64,000 bases of DNA from Phascolomyces articulosus (taxonomy: Eukaryota; Mucoromycota; Mucoromycetes; Mucorales; Lichtheimiaceae), in the NCBI GenBank assembly GCA_025677815.1, contig JAIXMP010000041.1, positions 1 through 64,000 of the forward strand. The letters are read 5' to 3'. How positions within the stretch are numbered: the stretch's first letter is position 1; every line of letters starts with the position of its first letter. Below the pieces are notes generated by a model that had not been told where the DNA came from, searched no databases, and worked only from the letters and a program-made list of their open reading frames with translations. Of this stretch, positions 1 to 12,090 are shown in pieces. A program made the position numbers and the translations under genes.

Positions 1-197
1 TTTAAATGATGTGGTCCATAAGAAATATAATACTGTAATACACATATAGTGGCAGTCTATCCATGATGAGCAATTTAGTATAAATAGAGAGATTATCTGT
101 GAATCATAATAAAACTTTACTGAATTATTTTGGGTCTTGTCAACTTATCTCATCTCCTATTTATTTCTTTTGTTTTTTTGATCTTATTGATACAACA
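1..197 (+). repeat. solo-LTR fragment, family E
   Basis: This is the reverse complement of the start of the family-E LTR at 38854-39295. The shared blocks include a TATA-like TATAAATAGAGAG at about 79-91, an AATAAAAC-like site at about 108, and a terminal ...GATACAACA. The left part lies outside the window. It looks like a non-coding LTR remnant. Confidence 0.7.
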
Positions 198-365
198 CAA
201 CAACTTTCACCTATTTAGGCATGCTATTTAATCAACTTAGCCTTATTAACCCTTAAGCACTAATAGAACACAATACAATAGCAGCAACTATAGTAATGAG
301 TGTAATGGCATCAATTGGTGCCTAGGCACAATACCTTAGCGAACCCCTGTGTATATTGCTTCCCT

Positions 366-801
366 CTGATGAACCACAACAATGGTTCTATTATGTCCAT
401 TCATTCATCGGTTAAACATCATTCTCATATATATGATATGACCATTAACACACTACACCAAGTTAAATTCTTATTACTAATAAACACGGTGTAAGAATAC
501 TAAATAAAGAAATAAACAGTAAAGAAGTGTAGACATCGGAGAAGATCGGTGTACCAGTCTATAACTCAACTTAATATACACGTATGATCATATGTAATTT
601 AAGAAGTAAGAGATCCTTCATTTCAGCTCATGGAACATAGATTATTAATCATAATTAACTGGACATCAACTCTATAGATAATAGAACCATATATAAAGAC
701 CAACATTTCAAATAATAAAAGATTCTCAACTATATTCTTTTAGTCCCACTTTTCACACATTTTATTTTTTTTTTCATTCGTCTTATTGTCATTTCACCTC
801 A
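366..801 (+). repeat. decayed solo LTR, family C
   Basis: This is a diverged copy of the 429-bp family-C LTR seen intact at 27451, 39357 and 52054. It shares TGAACCACA near its left end, then GTTAAACATCATTCT, and AAAAGATTCTCAACTATATTC near its right end, ending in TTTCACCTCA. No target duplication is recognisable, so it is probably the oldest copy here. Confidence 0.6.
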
Positions 802-838
802 TTCCCCACAAATACTTTATTTCTCTCTCTCTTATTTT

Positions 839-1045
839 TTATACTCCACTTGTACCATTACCTTCCTTATTATCCACTGGAGCATAGCTTTCACTCCCAA
901 AGGAAGGTTTTTCAGCTGCTGCTGCCACGTATCTTTTTCGAACATAATTACACTCAAAGCACCGTAAGGAAGCGACCATATGCCTATAGGCGCAGGTCAA
1001 TCCAGTTTTTCCCGTTAATAAATATAAATTTTAACCTGTATAATC
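839..1045 (-). pseudogene. possible C-terminal exon or gene fragment, unknown
   Basis: On the minus strand an open frame of about 65 codons ends at a TAA at 839-841. Its composition looks protein-like: two Cys in a CFEC cluster, then a basic stretch, AAAAEK, and a Gly/Ser/Asn-rich tail ending in GTSGV. It lies 300 bp beyond the stop of the TFIIIC gene on the same strand. No start codon or upstream exon could be found between 1060 and 1339. I do not recognise the family. It may be the end of a gene, a relic, or chance. Confidence 0.25.
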
Positions 1046-1338
1046 AATCACCTCTATAACAATCATCGAACTTTATAGAATCCTTCCTATTCATGTTATT
1101 CAGTCCAAATAATTTAATTTTGACAGTCTCTAGCATATTTATTTACTACGTAGACGAGTATAAATGCAGGAAATAAGTGTGAGAAAAGAAGTAAATATGA
1201 AATGAATTCGAAAAGAATAAGATACAAACTTTTCATAATATAACTTTATACTTTTACGACCCTGTAACTGACCATGAGCAGATTATTTTCTTATAAACAT
1301 TTACTATTTCCATACATAAATGATAATATACTTTTATA

Positions 1339-4300
1339 TTATTTAATCCGCCAGTAATGGTACCCATCACGGAGCCAATAGTGTACAACCATATTCTTCG
1401 AAATATTGTTCGATTCTACATTTAATTTTTCTGGGTTAGTATTCCCACCTATTACTTTATATTCTTGTCATTATTAAGAAAAAAAATACATACTCGTCCT
1501 TTTCAATAACTGTGTAGGTTTAAATAAGCCATGAAATCCCTTTGCATTCCGTTCATTTGTAAAATATTCGCCTTTTATTACATTATTCTGAACAAGATAG
1601 TGCAACAAATCATTCACCTCAGCGGCAGTCATATATCCTTGGAATACTTCATGAATTCGAGGCTATAATATTCATCTTCACGTTAATACGGAATGTTCAT
1701 CCAATTATACCCGATAGCGATATCAATAGCATTTCCTATGGTCCTTACCAAGGAAATACCCGGCTTTTCAGTAATTAATAACACGAGTTTACGCATGCAT
1801 CCTTGAAACACGTCTTGGTTAACACTGCCATCGATGGTACACCACATTCTCGGTTTCAAATAATGACCAGGTTTGAATTCTACAAGCCATGCAGGTGCTT
1901 GGTAGCTTACCACTAATCGTTGGTCTATGAAGCCTACTTGACACACTAAATTTTTTGATTTTAACTCATCAATAGATTCATTGATATCCTTGTTACTTAG
2001 ATTTGGAAAATGTTCCTACAAGTTTTTTAATACTTCCCGTCAGCTGTATTTTTTTTTCCTTTAAAAACCCAAATATAAAAAAATAAAAACATCACAATTC
2101 CTCATAAATTACCTTTAACATCATGAGGGTCGCGCCTGAGACACCAAAGTTTTCGAGAATCGAATAAATATGCTGTATTCGGGTGGACAATTGTAAACGT
2201 TGAAAATCAATTGCTTTATTGTTGGGTATCATTATATTGCAATCGTATACCGCTGACATGGTACCATTTTGGGTATTGGTTTGGATTGGAAGTGCGATAG
2301 AAAAAGCTAAGTTTCGATCGATGATATCGTTTGTCACTGCATCTATGGATAAGCACAATGAAGCTCATTTAGCTCCTTACATTTCATACCTTTTGAGTAA
2401 AAAAAAAGTATTGTACCATGTTTTAACCGTGGATAATAAAAGTTCCTATGTGTATTTAAAAATTGAGCCGCAGATGTCATTTCGAGACTAAGCTATAAAA
2501 AATTGACCTTTAGTTTATAACTTTGACTAAACGTTTCCTTCTCATGCAGTCGAGTGCTTTACCTCATCGGTGGATATCATATCAAGAAAAACAGCCATTG
2601 CGCCAGGTGTTTGTGAAATTGATACATCGTTGCCATCACTCAATTCACGGTAAAACTCGTTGGCTTGGTCCAACATTTGCCTAGGAAACCGCTCGCTACT
2701 GAAGGTTCGTATAAACCTGGATAATTTTATAAATAACCATTAGCGAAGGACAATTAAATCAGGATCAGGATCAAAAACATACTTCTCTGAAACATTGTAC
2801 ACTTGTCCGGGAATGAGTCGATTAAAATTTTTTCGCATGAAAACCAAAGCTCCTGTTGATCGTAAATATTGAAGAGCTTTTTCGATAGTATTTTCTGTAA
2901 AAGGTCGAAAAAGTACCCTTGATTTTTCGGCATCATATGTGTCCTGCGGCATCATAAGTACCATCTATATGTAACATTTGATTCAGCAGCAAGTCATTTT
3001 TTTACGATGTACAGCGTCACTCAAAGTGCTATTGATTGATGTCCAAAATTATTTACATACCCGAAGTACAATTGAAGCTAATAGTATCGTGTTGGACAGT
3101 CCTTCATAATGCGGCACCCTATAATCCCGACGTAATTCAAGAGTAGCTGGCCGTCTTATTGTTTTTATCAAAGGGCTTGTGGTAACATCGTATTGTGTTT
3201 TCAGCAGCGTCGCATTGCTTGGGATAGAAATTGTACTGTTATAAACAAATCATTTTAATATCAACCAATTTGAAAGGAAAAGAGCGGTTATCACGTACCT
3301 CTCCTCTGGAACATGTTGTAGGTTTTTAATAAAATATTCTAATTGACCAATTAAATCATAATCACGCCAATCCCACGGTCGATTGTCAATTAGCTCACCA
3401 GTGGCGATACCTTGTGCATATATAATTGCCCATTTTCGCTTTAATATCTCAGTACGATCATTAAATTGAGGCCAAGTTTCTTTTAGATGGGAAATCCGCC
3501 GTCGGCATGCACTTTGATCTCGGTTCGTAATAACTTGCGAAATAGGTGCCCATGAAAACAATGTTCCATTGGTCTCTGTTCGGTATCGCATAATGACATA
3601 AGCATGTAGAAGTGCTTCATGATCAACTTCTGGCCATCTATTAAATGGTTGCTTGGGTGTACTAATAGCTAAAGTGTATACTCATTTTAGTTTAAATATC
3701 AACAAGCGAATCAAATAATATTTTTACTAACTTGGGCGTGGGTATCGATTCCGTATAAATTTTCGAGTAGGTGCAAATGTACGTTCTTCTTTTGCTAATA
3801 ATTTGAAACCGAGTGGGGCATGATCGAAAGTTTGTCCAGATTGGATGAGTTTGCTGACCATTGCTCGCTGAGATGATTTGATAATCTTTTTCTTCTTTTG
3901 TTTGTTGTACGCACGTAAAAACCCATTAAAATAATTCTTGATACGCTCTTGGGGTAATCCAAGTGTTCGCGATAAATATACGATAAGAGGTGTATCATCA
4001 ACAGGTGCTGTTCCTTGGGATCGATCCAGATGTTGATCAAGTACATTTCTTTGTTCATTTGTTAACATAGGAACTGTAACCCAGGTGTGTGGCATCAAGA
4101 TTGTATCCAAGATATGACCTGGTTTAATATTTCCAGCACTATCAGATGAAGTACATACAAACTGTAATTCGGTCCAAAAATCCTGAATGTCTTGTAATGT
4201 GCTGAGCGAGAACGTACGGATTACTGGCCAGGATTCAATACTAAAGTTCTTGATTTTACCAACATCGAGAAGCTGTACTGTGCTATCATTAATCGATAAT

Positions 4301-6947
4301 GATGGCATGGTACTCACGCGTTTCAGCAGCTCTAATGCCTCAAGAATATCAACTAACACAGAGAGTTGCGATCGTAATCGATACCGACTTGTAATCATCT
4401 CGTTTTCAATCTCCTTGGGTAAGCATGAAAGGGCCATGTCCTTTTTAGCTGTACGCATAAACTCTTCCACCTTTTCGCTGTAACGATATAGTCCAATTAT
4501 TTGACAGTAAATATGGAGAGGTAGTTCGTCAAGTAATTTGCCCAATTGTATGGTATCCTTGTGTTGAGCAAATAGGTACTCATGAAGTAATTTAGCTCGT
4601 AACCACTTCGATCGAATCCATCCGTGTCGTAGTGCTACTTCACGCCAATGTTTTTCAGGTGCCAAATGCATAATATTGCGAGATACGAGTTGTTTTTGTG
4701 ATAAATCGGACCTTTCTGTAGCGTCGCTGCTAACGTGGATTTCTTGTACTGGTTTTCGTTTGAATAGATACGGATTGACTATTTTATTAGTCCGAATGCA
4801 GTTAAGATATTGCTGAACTTGGGAATCATCCTGCCGAAGGTCAGGGTGTAGTAGCAGTATTTTATTCTCTACGCCACCACCATAAATAGGTATTGTGGTT
4901 CTGACAACACGTATAATGTTATTGGCATGTAACGACTCGGCAAGCCGTATCAGCGTTGTTCTAGCAATAGGTGGAGTATCGTCTAAATTCCCTGCCATTG
5001 TCCCAACTTCTTCTCGTAAATCATTGTTGATCTCCCGTATTTTATCACGTAATATAATAGTGGTAATGGCCTGCTTTCGTTTGTTGCTGGTAATGTTGGA
5101 ACCCTTCATTGGCTGTGCTTGTATTTTGGTAGTAGTACCCCCATTGGTTCTTAGTGTTTTGGCGTTACAATCAGCTTTTTCTTGCTCTTCCCGTCTTTTC
5201 GTAGTATTCTCATTGCTGCTATCACTAGTTTCAGTCAAAAAGGAACCGTTATTGATTTGTGGTGATATTGGATGAGATTGTGTAGATATCAGCTCATTGG
5301 TATTTCCACGTTTTCGCTTTTTGCCAGCAATATTAGTACTGTGTTGTTCATCATCATCGCTCATTTTTGTAGATTCACTGCGGTTTTGATGGTATGCCAT
5401 GATCCCATCATGTGTAAAATAACGATATTGACGTATACGACCTTGGGATTCAATGATAGTATATAATCGAAACTTGGAGTCTTTCTGTACATTGAAATAA
5501 AGCATTTTTCGAAGATTGGACCATTTGACATCAGGTATCAAGTCATACAGATCCTAATTTTTACATTATCCACGTTTCCAATTTATCAATAAGTACAATC
5601 TCTCTTTGGAGTATAAAAGCGAGTGATAAGAACAATATTTCAATACCTTGGTAGTAACACCAGGATTCCTTTCAACTTGTTGTAAAATAACTTTTGCCAG
5701 AGCCTCGCCACATAAAGATGCATTTTCCCTTTCTAGATCCTTTTTCGCATTATCTGATTTCTCAATTTTTTTTATTGACGCCAATGGAGCAATCCATTTC
5801 AAATAAACAACTCGTTTGTTATCCGACACTACCTTTATTTTTTCAAATATCCCTTGTTCAACCCGTTTCGCAATATGATTCCGGATCCAAGCAATATGTT
5901 TTTCCGTCGTCATGCCCTAATTTTATGATTATTCCCTATAAGTCAGTTTCGGATCTCCACATTCCCAATATTTCTCATTTCATCTAGATATACTCTTTTA
6001 CCAATGCAGTAAATAGTTCCGTCAAAGGTAGCATGTGATCCTTGGCTTCTGTCAGCACTTGAACCATTTTACGATCAACCATTTCATGTTGGATAGTACC
6101 ATTTTTTGTAATGATCATATTTAGATCATCCTTGGGTGCGAATCGAACATGATAACACATTTGGGTATACGTTTTTTCTTGGACAGCTGGATGTCGTACA
6201 CTGACGGAGAAAAAATAATGCATTATGTAAAAATTTTATGCAAAAAAAAATATAGTAAATAAAACAAATGATGGTGTTCTTTTTCTCTTCTTACATTAAC
6301 CCAAGACTTTCTAATCGTTTTACACGGGTATAGGTTGTAGCTGATTTCATTCCTAACTCCTTTGAGAGTTTTACTTGTGTTATCCCCTCATGTCTTTTTT
6401 GCGCAATTCCTTCAAGTACTTGGAATACATTATCGGATATATTCGCTTCCGGATTCTATTGATATATTTTTATATCAGTTTTTTTTTAACTCCCATAAGC
6501 GAGCAGCACAAAAAATGTGTTAGCAATTCGAACCTTTATCTCTCTTGTAAGATTCTTTTTGCGCAAAGATAATGAAGCAATCAAACGAACGTTATCCAAT
6601 TGTTGATCAGTCTGAGGGAAAAAAAAAAAACCATCACCATGCGTATGAATGTTTGTTAGAAGAATCACCTATTCGTTTCTTTATGAATATGCTAGCATAA
6701 ATAGAATATGCTATTTACATGGTATAGTTCGATCGATTTATTCTTGGAAAGTGCTTTCAACAAACGTTCTCGTGAATCACGCTTTGACTTTTTTATTGAT
6801 GACCATAAAGTGTTGAATTCGCACCCTTTAAGTATAAATAGTGTATCATATCTGAGTGAGTGGATATTTTTAACGGTTCCATTAAAGTGTGTTGCTCTAA
6901 CCTTGAGCACCATAGAAGATCAGTTCTTCAATGGCAGTCGCTTCCAT
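1339..6947 (-). CDS. TFIIIC large subunit (B-block binding, Tfc3/GTF3C1-like)
   Basis: This is the subunit of RNA polymerase III factor TFIIIC that recognises the B box of tRNA genes, and it acts in the nucleus. The start at 6947 gives MEATAIEELIFYGAQ; an intron follows (6901-6826) and the frame resumes as GCEFNTLW, matching the conserved N-terminus of the family. A winged-helix B-block domain is read at about 6440-6290 (EGITQVKLSKELGMKSATT, then YTRVKRLESLGL). The largest exon, 5541-3727, carries a second helical block (HLAPEKHWREVALRHGWIRS, then KWLRAKLLHEYLF) preceded by a low-complexity Ser/Thr/Lys linker. Later exons lie near 3591-3250, 2964-2740, 2358-2092 and 1946-1683. The last exon probably ends WLRDGYHYWRIK-stop at 1339. 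About a dozen introns are implied and not all joints were resolved. The gene is intact as far as I can read it. Identity is firm at family level; exact exon borders are approximate. Confidence 0.82.
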
Positions 6948-7500
6948 CGTCTCCGGGATTTAAAGAAGTTTTGGTGAAATGAATCAATCAAAATAAAAAA
7001 ATAGAGAAAAGTGCTTGGTCACATGATTTTTAATAATTTAAGCCTCGCGATTTGGAAAATTCACCAATGAGTTGATCCATTGTCCTAATAAGCACCATAC
7101 TTGAACCATAAGGGGCACATGTTCACAAAAATATGGTCCAGTGGACATACAATACTCAAAAAGACCTTATAATTATAAAAAGGAAGGTTCTTAATGATTA
7201 CATAACGCCAAGCTAATAATAAATGGTTGTAAAGAGTTTTATGATGGATTATTTGCGTGTGTTTATTGTTGTTTATAATTAAAGAAATTGTTGAATGAAA
7301 GTTTTGTAACAATTAGATATGTAATAATCTCTCCAAGTTTTTTGATTGCGAGTAGGAAATAAATGGTATGAATAAGATGTTGGCTTATTATAATTACAAT
7401 TAATAATATTTAATAAGATAATGAACATTTTTCATGTTATTAGCGTAGTATAGTACGATTTATTATAAGTAATTTGCATTTGAACCAAAAAAAAAATCTA
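6948..7500. other. intergenic, AT-rich
   Basis: This is the spacer between the 5' end of the TFIIIC gene and the 3' end of the CE4 gene, both on the minus strand. It should hold the TFIIIC promoter and the CE4 terminator. I see no repeat and no convincing coding sequence. Confidence 0.6.
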
Positions 7501-8858
7501 TCAAGCCAATACAATCATAGCAAATACAAAGATAAATAAGGAAACCCAACTTGTAACTGTAGTCGTCCCTGTATTTGCGTTCTTCTTTGCATCAGAATTA
7601 CCACGGTTGCTGTCGCCCATTTCATCGTCTGCTGTCGTCATACTTGCTGGTTTCTCTGCCTGAGCTTGGCCCTCTTTGTATCCAGGTGATCCAAATGAAT
7701 GTTTATCACCTACAGCTTTTTTTGATGTTGCCGCTTTATAAAAAAAAAGTAATATTAATATTGTTAACAACAATAGAACTAGGAAAAATTACTGTACAGA
7801 TAAATAAATGGATCATAATATTTACATTCTTTATACGGTTCTTTATCGTTCAAACATCCGTCCAATCGTACCATTTTATAACCAGAGGTGTCGATTTGAT
7901 TAATGGTATCATAGATAGCTTGCCATGAACCAGTATCGGGAATATCGTACTGGACTGAAATGAATGAGCCCTTGGAATCGTATGTATCCAATTGTTTTTC
8001 AAATGTCGTTTGATACAATTGGGCAATTCCTTTTGGATTACTCTTAAAATTATAATCCTGAGTATCCAAATTATAGTATATCAAGGTATATCCCATGTCG
8101 CGCACAATATTCTCCAAACGAGTATCTTCCGGTTGACTATAATGCAAACGGATATATTTAGGAGCAACTCCGATCAAAGTTTCAATGACCTTGGCCGAGT
8201 TTGTTACATCTGCTCTGATCTGTTCGTCTGTCATTCCATCTGTGGTGTCACCAGGAGCACGATAAGTCATGCCAATTAAATGACCATCATTATAAGCACG
8301 TTGTAAAATCATGGCATATTGTTGAGTATATAACCATGTTGCATTGACGAAAAAACTGGCTTTAGCTTGACCTGCCTTTAATCCATTCAATACTTTGGCG
8401 GTAACATCACTAGGTCCCTCGTTCTAAAAAAAATTATATTGTTATTGAAAACTTTCTTTCTATCTCTTTTTTTTTATATGAGGAGAAAAATATATATATA
8501 TATCACATACGTAGGTAAGAGCAATATCGCCTGGATGAGCACAAGCAGTTGCTTGTGGTGCGGGGTTATTGGTACCACTTGGCATATCCGTTGGATGATT
8601 CCAAATAGGTAACAACATTGTATCTAGTATTAAAAATAATAATAAAAGATCAGTTATATCACGCATTGTCAATCCTTTTTTCGCAGTTGGAATTTCTTCT
8701 TCACTTACCACTATTAATATCAGCCTGTACCCAATGCGGGGATAATACCACGCATCCGATCAGCCATACTAAATAGAATTGGTGTTTATGATTAAACATA
8801 TGGTATATTCATTATGTTTCTTTAACGTACCACAAAATGCACTGAATAATGAACGCAT
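7501..8858 (-). CDS. secreted GPI-type CE4 polysaccharide-deacetylase-like protein, degenerate active site
   Basis: Five exons can be read. Exon 1 starts at 8858 (MRSLFSAFC) and joins WLIGCVVLSPHWVQA, giving a clear signal peptide. The next exons read DTMLLPIWNHP, ACAHPGDIALTY and then NEGPSDVTAKVLNGLKAG at about 8421. The body to about 7786 has the NodB fold (ASFFVNATWLY, GYTLIYYNLDTQDY). The last exon is a Ser/Asn/Ala/Lys-rich linker and a hydrophobic tail (SWVSLFIFVFAMIVLA) typical of GPI anchoring, so the protein should sit at the cell surface or wall. Family members deacetylate chitin to chitosan. Here the metal and catalytic motifs are changed: TFDDGPS is TYNEGPS, the H-x(3)-H-P motif is MTYRAPGD, and the RPPY motif is RLHY. 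It is therefore probably not a normal deacetylase, but it may still bind chitin. The frame is intact, which argues against a pseudogene. Confidence 0.85.
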
Positions 8859-10343
8859 CACTCTGGAGAAAACGTAATAGTAGGGAAAAAAAAAAGAAGA
8901 GGAAAAAATAGAAATTAAAAATTCCTCAAGATATAAAAATTTCGAAAGCCTAGTTGCAACGACAATAAAAAAAATTGTTAAGAATTTTGCTGATACCCAA
9001 ATATCGGGCACTTTTCAAAAAAAAAAAAAAAAAAAAAAGTTTCATTTATAGAGTAACATATATATTGTCGTTGATTTGTTCACATACATTGGTCATCCAT
9101 CATGATATTCATAATAATTATCAATCCACATATAAATATATGTAAATATTTTAGAGAAGGAGATTTTTAGTGGCATATTAAATAAGAATTTTTGGCTGAT
9201 GCTTTATATTAATTATTACTATTTTTTTTTTTTTTGCAAGTTTTCTACACAATCATATGTTTGTAACGTATGCACGAACCATCCTATTATATACGTGTTT
9301 TAAATAGAAATGTTAGCAAATCATGATTAAAATTATAGATAATTTAAACGCATTCTGGTGTAGATTCAAGTCAAGCTTTGATTGCTTTTGTTTAATATAT
9401 AATACGTTACAACGTATCATTTACTTTTTCATTTTATTTTTTATACTCCAACTAAAAAAAAAAAGTCTACCACATTGATTTTCATATGAGATAGGGTGTA
9501 GAATGTATCATACTATTTTTTATCAACTTGGAAAAAGGCTCTAAATTTTAAAGTTTGCTTTTGCAAAAATTGTAAAAGCAGGATTAAGGTAGGCTTTTGT
9601 GGTGAACACCGACTTTCCTGTAAAATAACATTGACGTATATATCCGATATCCATACCAATTTAGAATAACTATATACATATCATTTAGGTAATATAATAA
9701 TTCAAGATTTCAAACATCTAAAAAATGAGTAAGTAAATAATCTTATTAAGGGATTTATTAAATGATAAGGTAAAAACTTGCCTTGATACACGTAACTAAT
9801 ACAAGCTCGTCGATCAAATACATGGTTGTATATCTCATAAATAACAATAAATGCAATAAACATTTGACAGCGGTGGTAGCAGTATTTATTTAGTTAAACA
9901 TGAATAGTTGAAGTAAATAAAAGAAAATACATAATGGGTAGAAACAAACATCATCACGTTGATGTACTATTAAGGCTATCCATTAAGCAGTTAAACAAAT
10001 GTATACCCCTTTATTGCAACAGTTGAATAAATTTTTCATTTATACGTACTTTTTTAAAAAATTAGCTTTTTACAGTATGATGAAGAAGCGAGAAAAAAAT
10101 ATTTTTCAATTATTCTGAAAGCATATATTTTTATGCAACACGAACTAAAAAAAAAAAGAATGATGATGATGATTATTGCTATTATTTGATAATCTAGAAT
10201 AGTTTATTATATGATAATGATAGAAGCAAACGAGGATGTCATAATATTCATTTTTATTTTAGGAAAAAGAATCCCGATGGTCATGCCGTCGTTGTTATTA
10301 TGACACAAAAGATTTTAAAAACTCGGGAAAAAATAAAGAGGAT
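8859..10343. other. divergent intergenic region, AT-rich
   Basis: This is 1.5 kb between two divergent genes, the CE4-like gene (-) and the esterase gene (+), and should carry both promoters. It contains several homopolymer A/T tracts, notably an A tract at about 9019-9038 and a T tract at about 9223-9234. No LTR family or ORF of note is seen. Confidence 0.6.
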
Positions 10344-10424
10344 TTGAAAGAAAGGGGAATACGTCAAGCTTCTGTTCCCTTCTTCTTTTACTTTCTTACC
10401 TTTTCTTTTTTTTCAGTGACAAGC

Positions 10425-11821
10425 ATGTTTATTATTTCAAATGGTTTAATCCTTTTGTTTTATACGGTCATAACAGTGACTACAGGAGTTCTTTGTTATA
10501 CTGTTAATTGTGACTCAGGTCCATCCTCTTTATTCCCATCTCATGTCAGTAAGAAGGTTATGTCCATACCTATTTCTCCATGCTATCAAGGTACATATCA
10601 TAGTATAGTAATATTCGGTGATTCTTGGACAGCCAATGGGTAAGATAATATTTTAGCAGTGATTATTGAAAATTAGAGAGTTATTTATTTTTGGTTTTCA
10701 ACTTTTCCGCTATTGTTATTATTATTAGCCGAGGTCCATTAAAAGAGACTTCCTATGAACCTGGAGATTATGTAAGTGATTCATTGTTCCATCAAGATAA
10801 GAGGAATCATAACAATAATAATAACTTCTCTATTTAATCGAACCAAGGAAGGACGAATGACAAATGGTCCAACATGGATCGAATATTTGGCAACATTCAT
10901 GGGAGCTGATTTATACGATTATGCCTATTCCGGTGCAACAGCAAACAATGTGAGTAATTGATATATTAAACCGGAAAAAACGATAAAGAGTTAATTATTT
11001 TATATAAATATACGATAGACCCTCTTACCTCGATCTGTCCCTGATATAAAGCAGCAAATTGATGAATTCTATACAAAAAAGCCAAATCTTAATAACGAAG
11101 ATACATTATATATCATTTGGACAGGTACTATAAAAAAATTTGTTTTTAAAATGGAGATGATTATATATTAATTCAGATATAATATAGGAGTAAATGATGT
11201 TCATGATATTTATAATAAAACATCGAATCAAGCCGAGCAACACAGCCTTTTAAATGCTATTATTGATTCTATATCTCTCGAAGTGGTAAGTAAATAAGTG
11301 AACATGTTCAACACTGGCTAGAAGGTTTAAACAAATTGTCGGTTTATCTAGAATGCATTACAACCCACGGAACAATTGATCATCATGGGATTAGCACCAA
11401 TCCAGCAGTTGCCACTTTTTTCTCCACCACCTGGATATACCAATGCATTATTAGACTTGATTAAAACTTTCAACGATAAATTACAAGCTTTATCACAAAA
11501 CGTAAACCACCAAGCCACTAGATTTATCGATACTCATATCTTCTTTGAAAAATACTTGCATTCCAAAGAAGAATATGAATTAATCGATACAGCCCACGCA
11601 TGTGTTAATGATTTTGAACAATGTACTGCTTCTCAATTCAGGTAATCATCCTTTTTTTTTATTGAAAAAAGCTACTAATATCAATTTGGTACTAATATAA
11701 AAATAAATACATATCAAGTTATTTATGGTGGGATGATTGGCATCCAACAACCATTGCCCACCAATTAATTGCAGCCGACGTTTTTCATATTTTGCATAAT
11801 GAAACTTCAATATTGAAATAA
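10425..11821 (+). CDS. SGNH/GDSL-type esterase (CE16-like), membrane-anchored or secreted
   Basis: This is a serine hydrolase of the SGNH superfamily; relatives release acetyl groups from carbohydrates or act as lipases. Seven exons are inferred: about 10425-10640, 10731-10772, 10848-10949, 11020-11125, 11190-11286, 11352-11641 and 11722-11821. All four family blocks are visible: block I FGDSWTANG (Ser nucleophile), block II Gly in YAYSGATANN, block III GVND, and the C-terminal DDWHPT with the catalytic Asp/His pair. Two starts are possible. M at 10425 gives a direct N-terminal hydrophobic segment (ISNGLILLFYTVITVTTGV), while M at 10344 adds 27 residues including another hydrophobic run. I prefer 10425. 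The mature domain begins near SIVIFGDS. The frame is intact. The substrate cannot be told from sequence; CE16 acetylesterase is an inference from the block spacing. Confidence 0.8.
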
Positions 11822-11840
11822 ACACTTCTCATCATCATCC

Positions 11841-11872
<32 letters not shown>

Positions 11873-12090
11873 GTTTTCAAGAATCATGCAGCTATAAATG
11901 TTCATGTAACACGTTTGTATTACAATCATCACCTTCCAGTACTTGGATATTAAATCACGCATATCATGTGCATCAAATTTTATTTGTGCTGGATTGTGTG
12001 ACAAACACAATAATGAAACAATTTTAGTTTGTTCTTTTTCTTTTTTTCTTCTTCTTCCTTCTCAAAAACCCTATTTATTAAAAAAAAGAA

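Noticed and set aside
850..1059. Plus-strand ORF of 69 codons
   Set aside because: The opposite strand gives a more protein-like frame with a natural end, and no plus-strand homologue is recognised.
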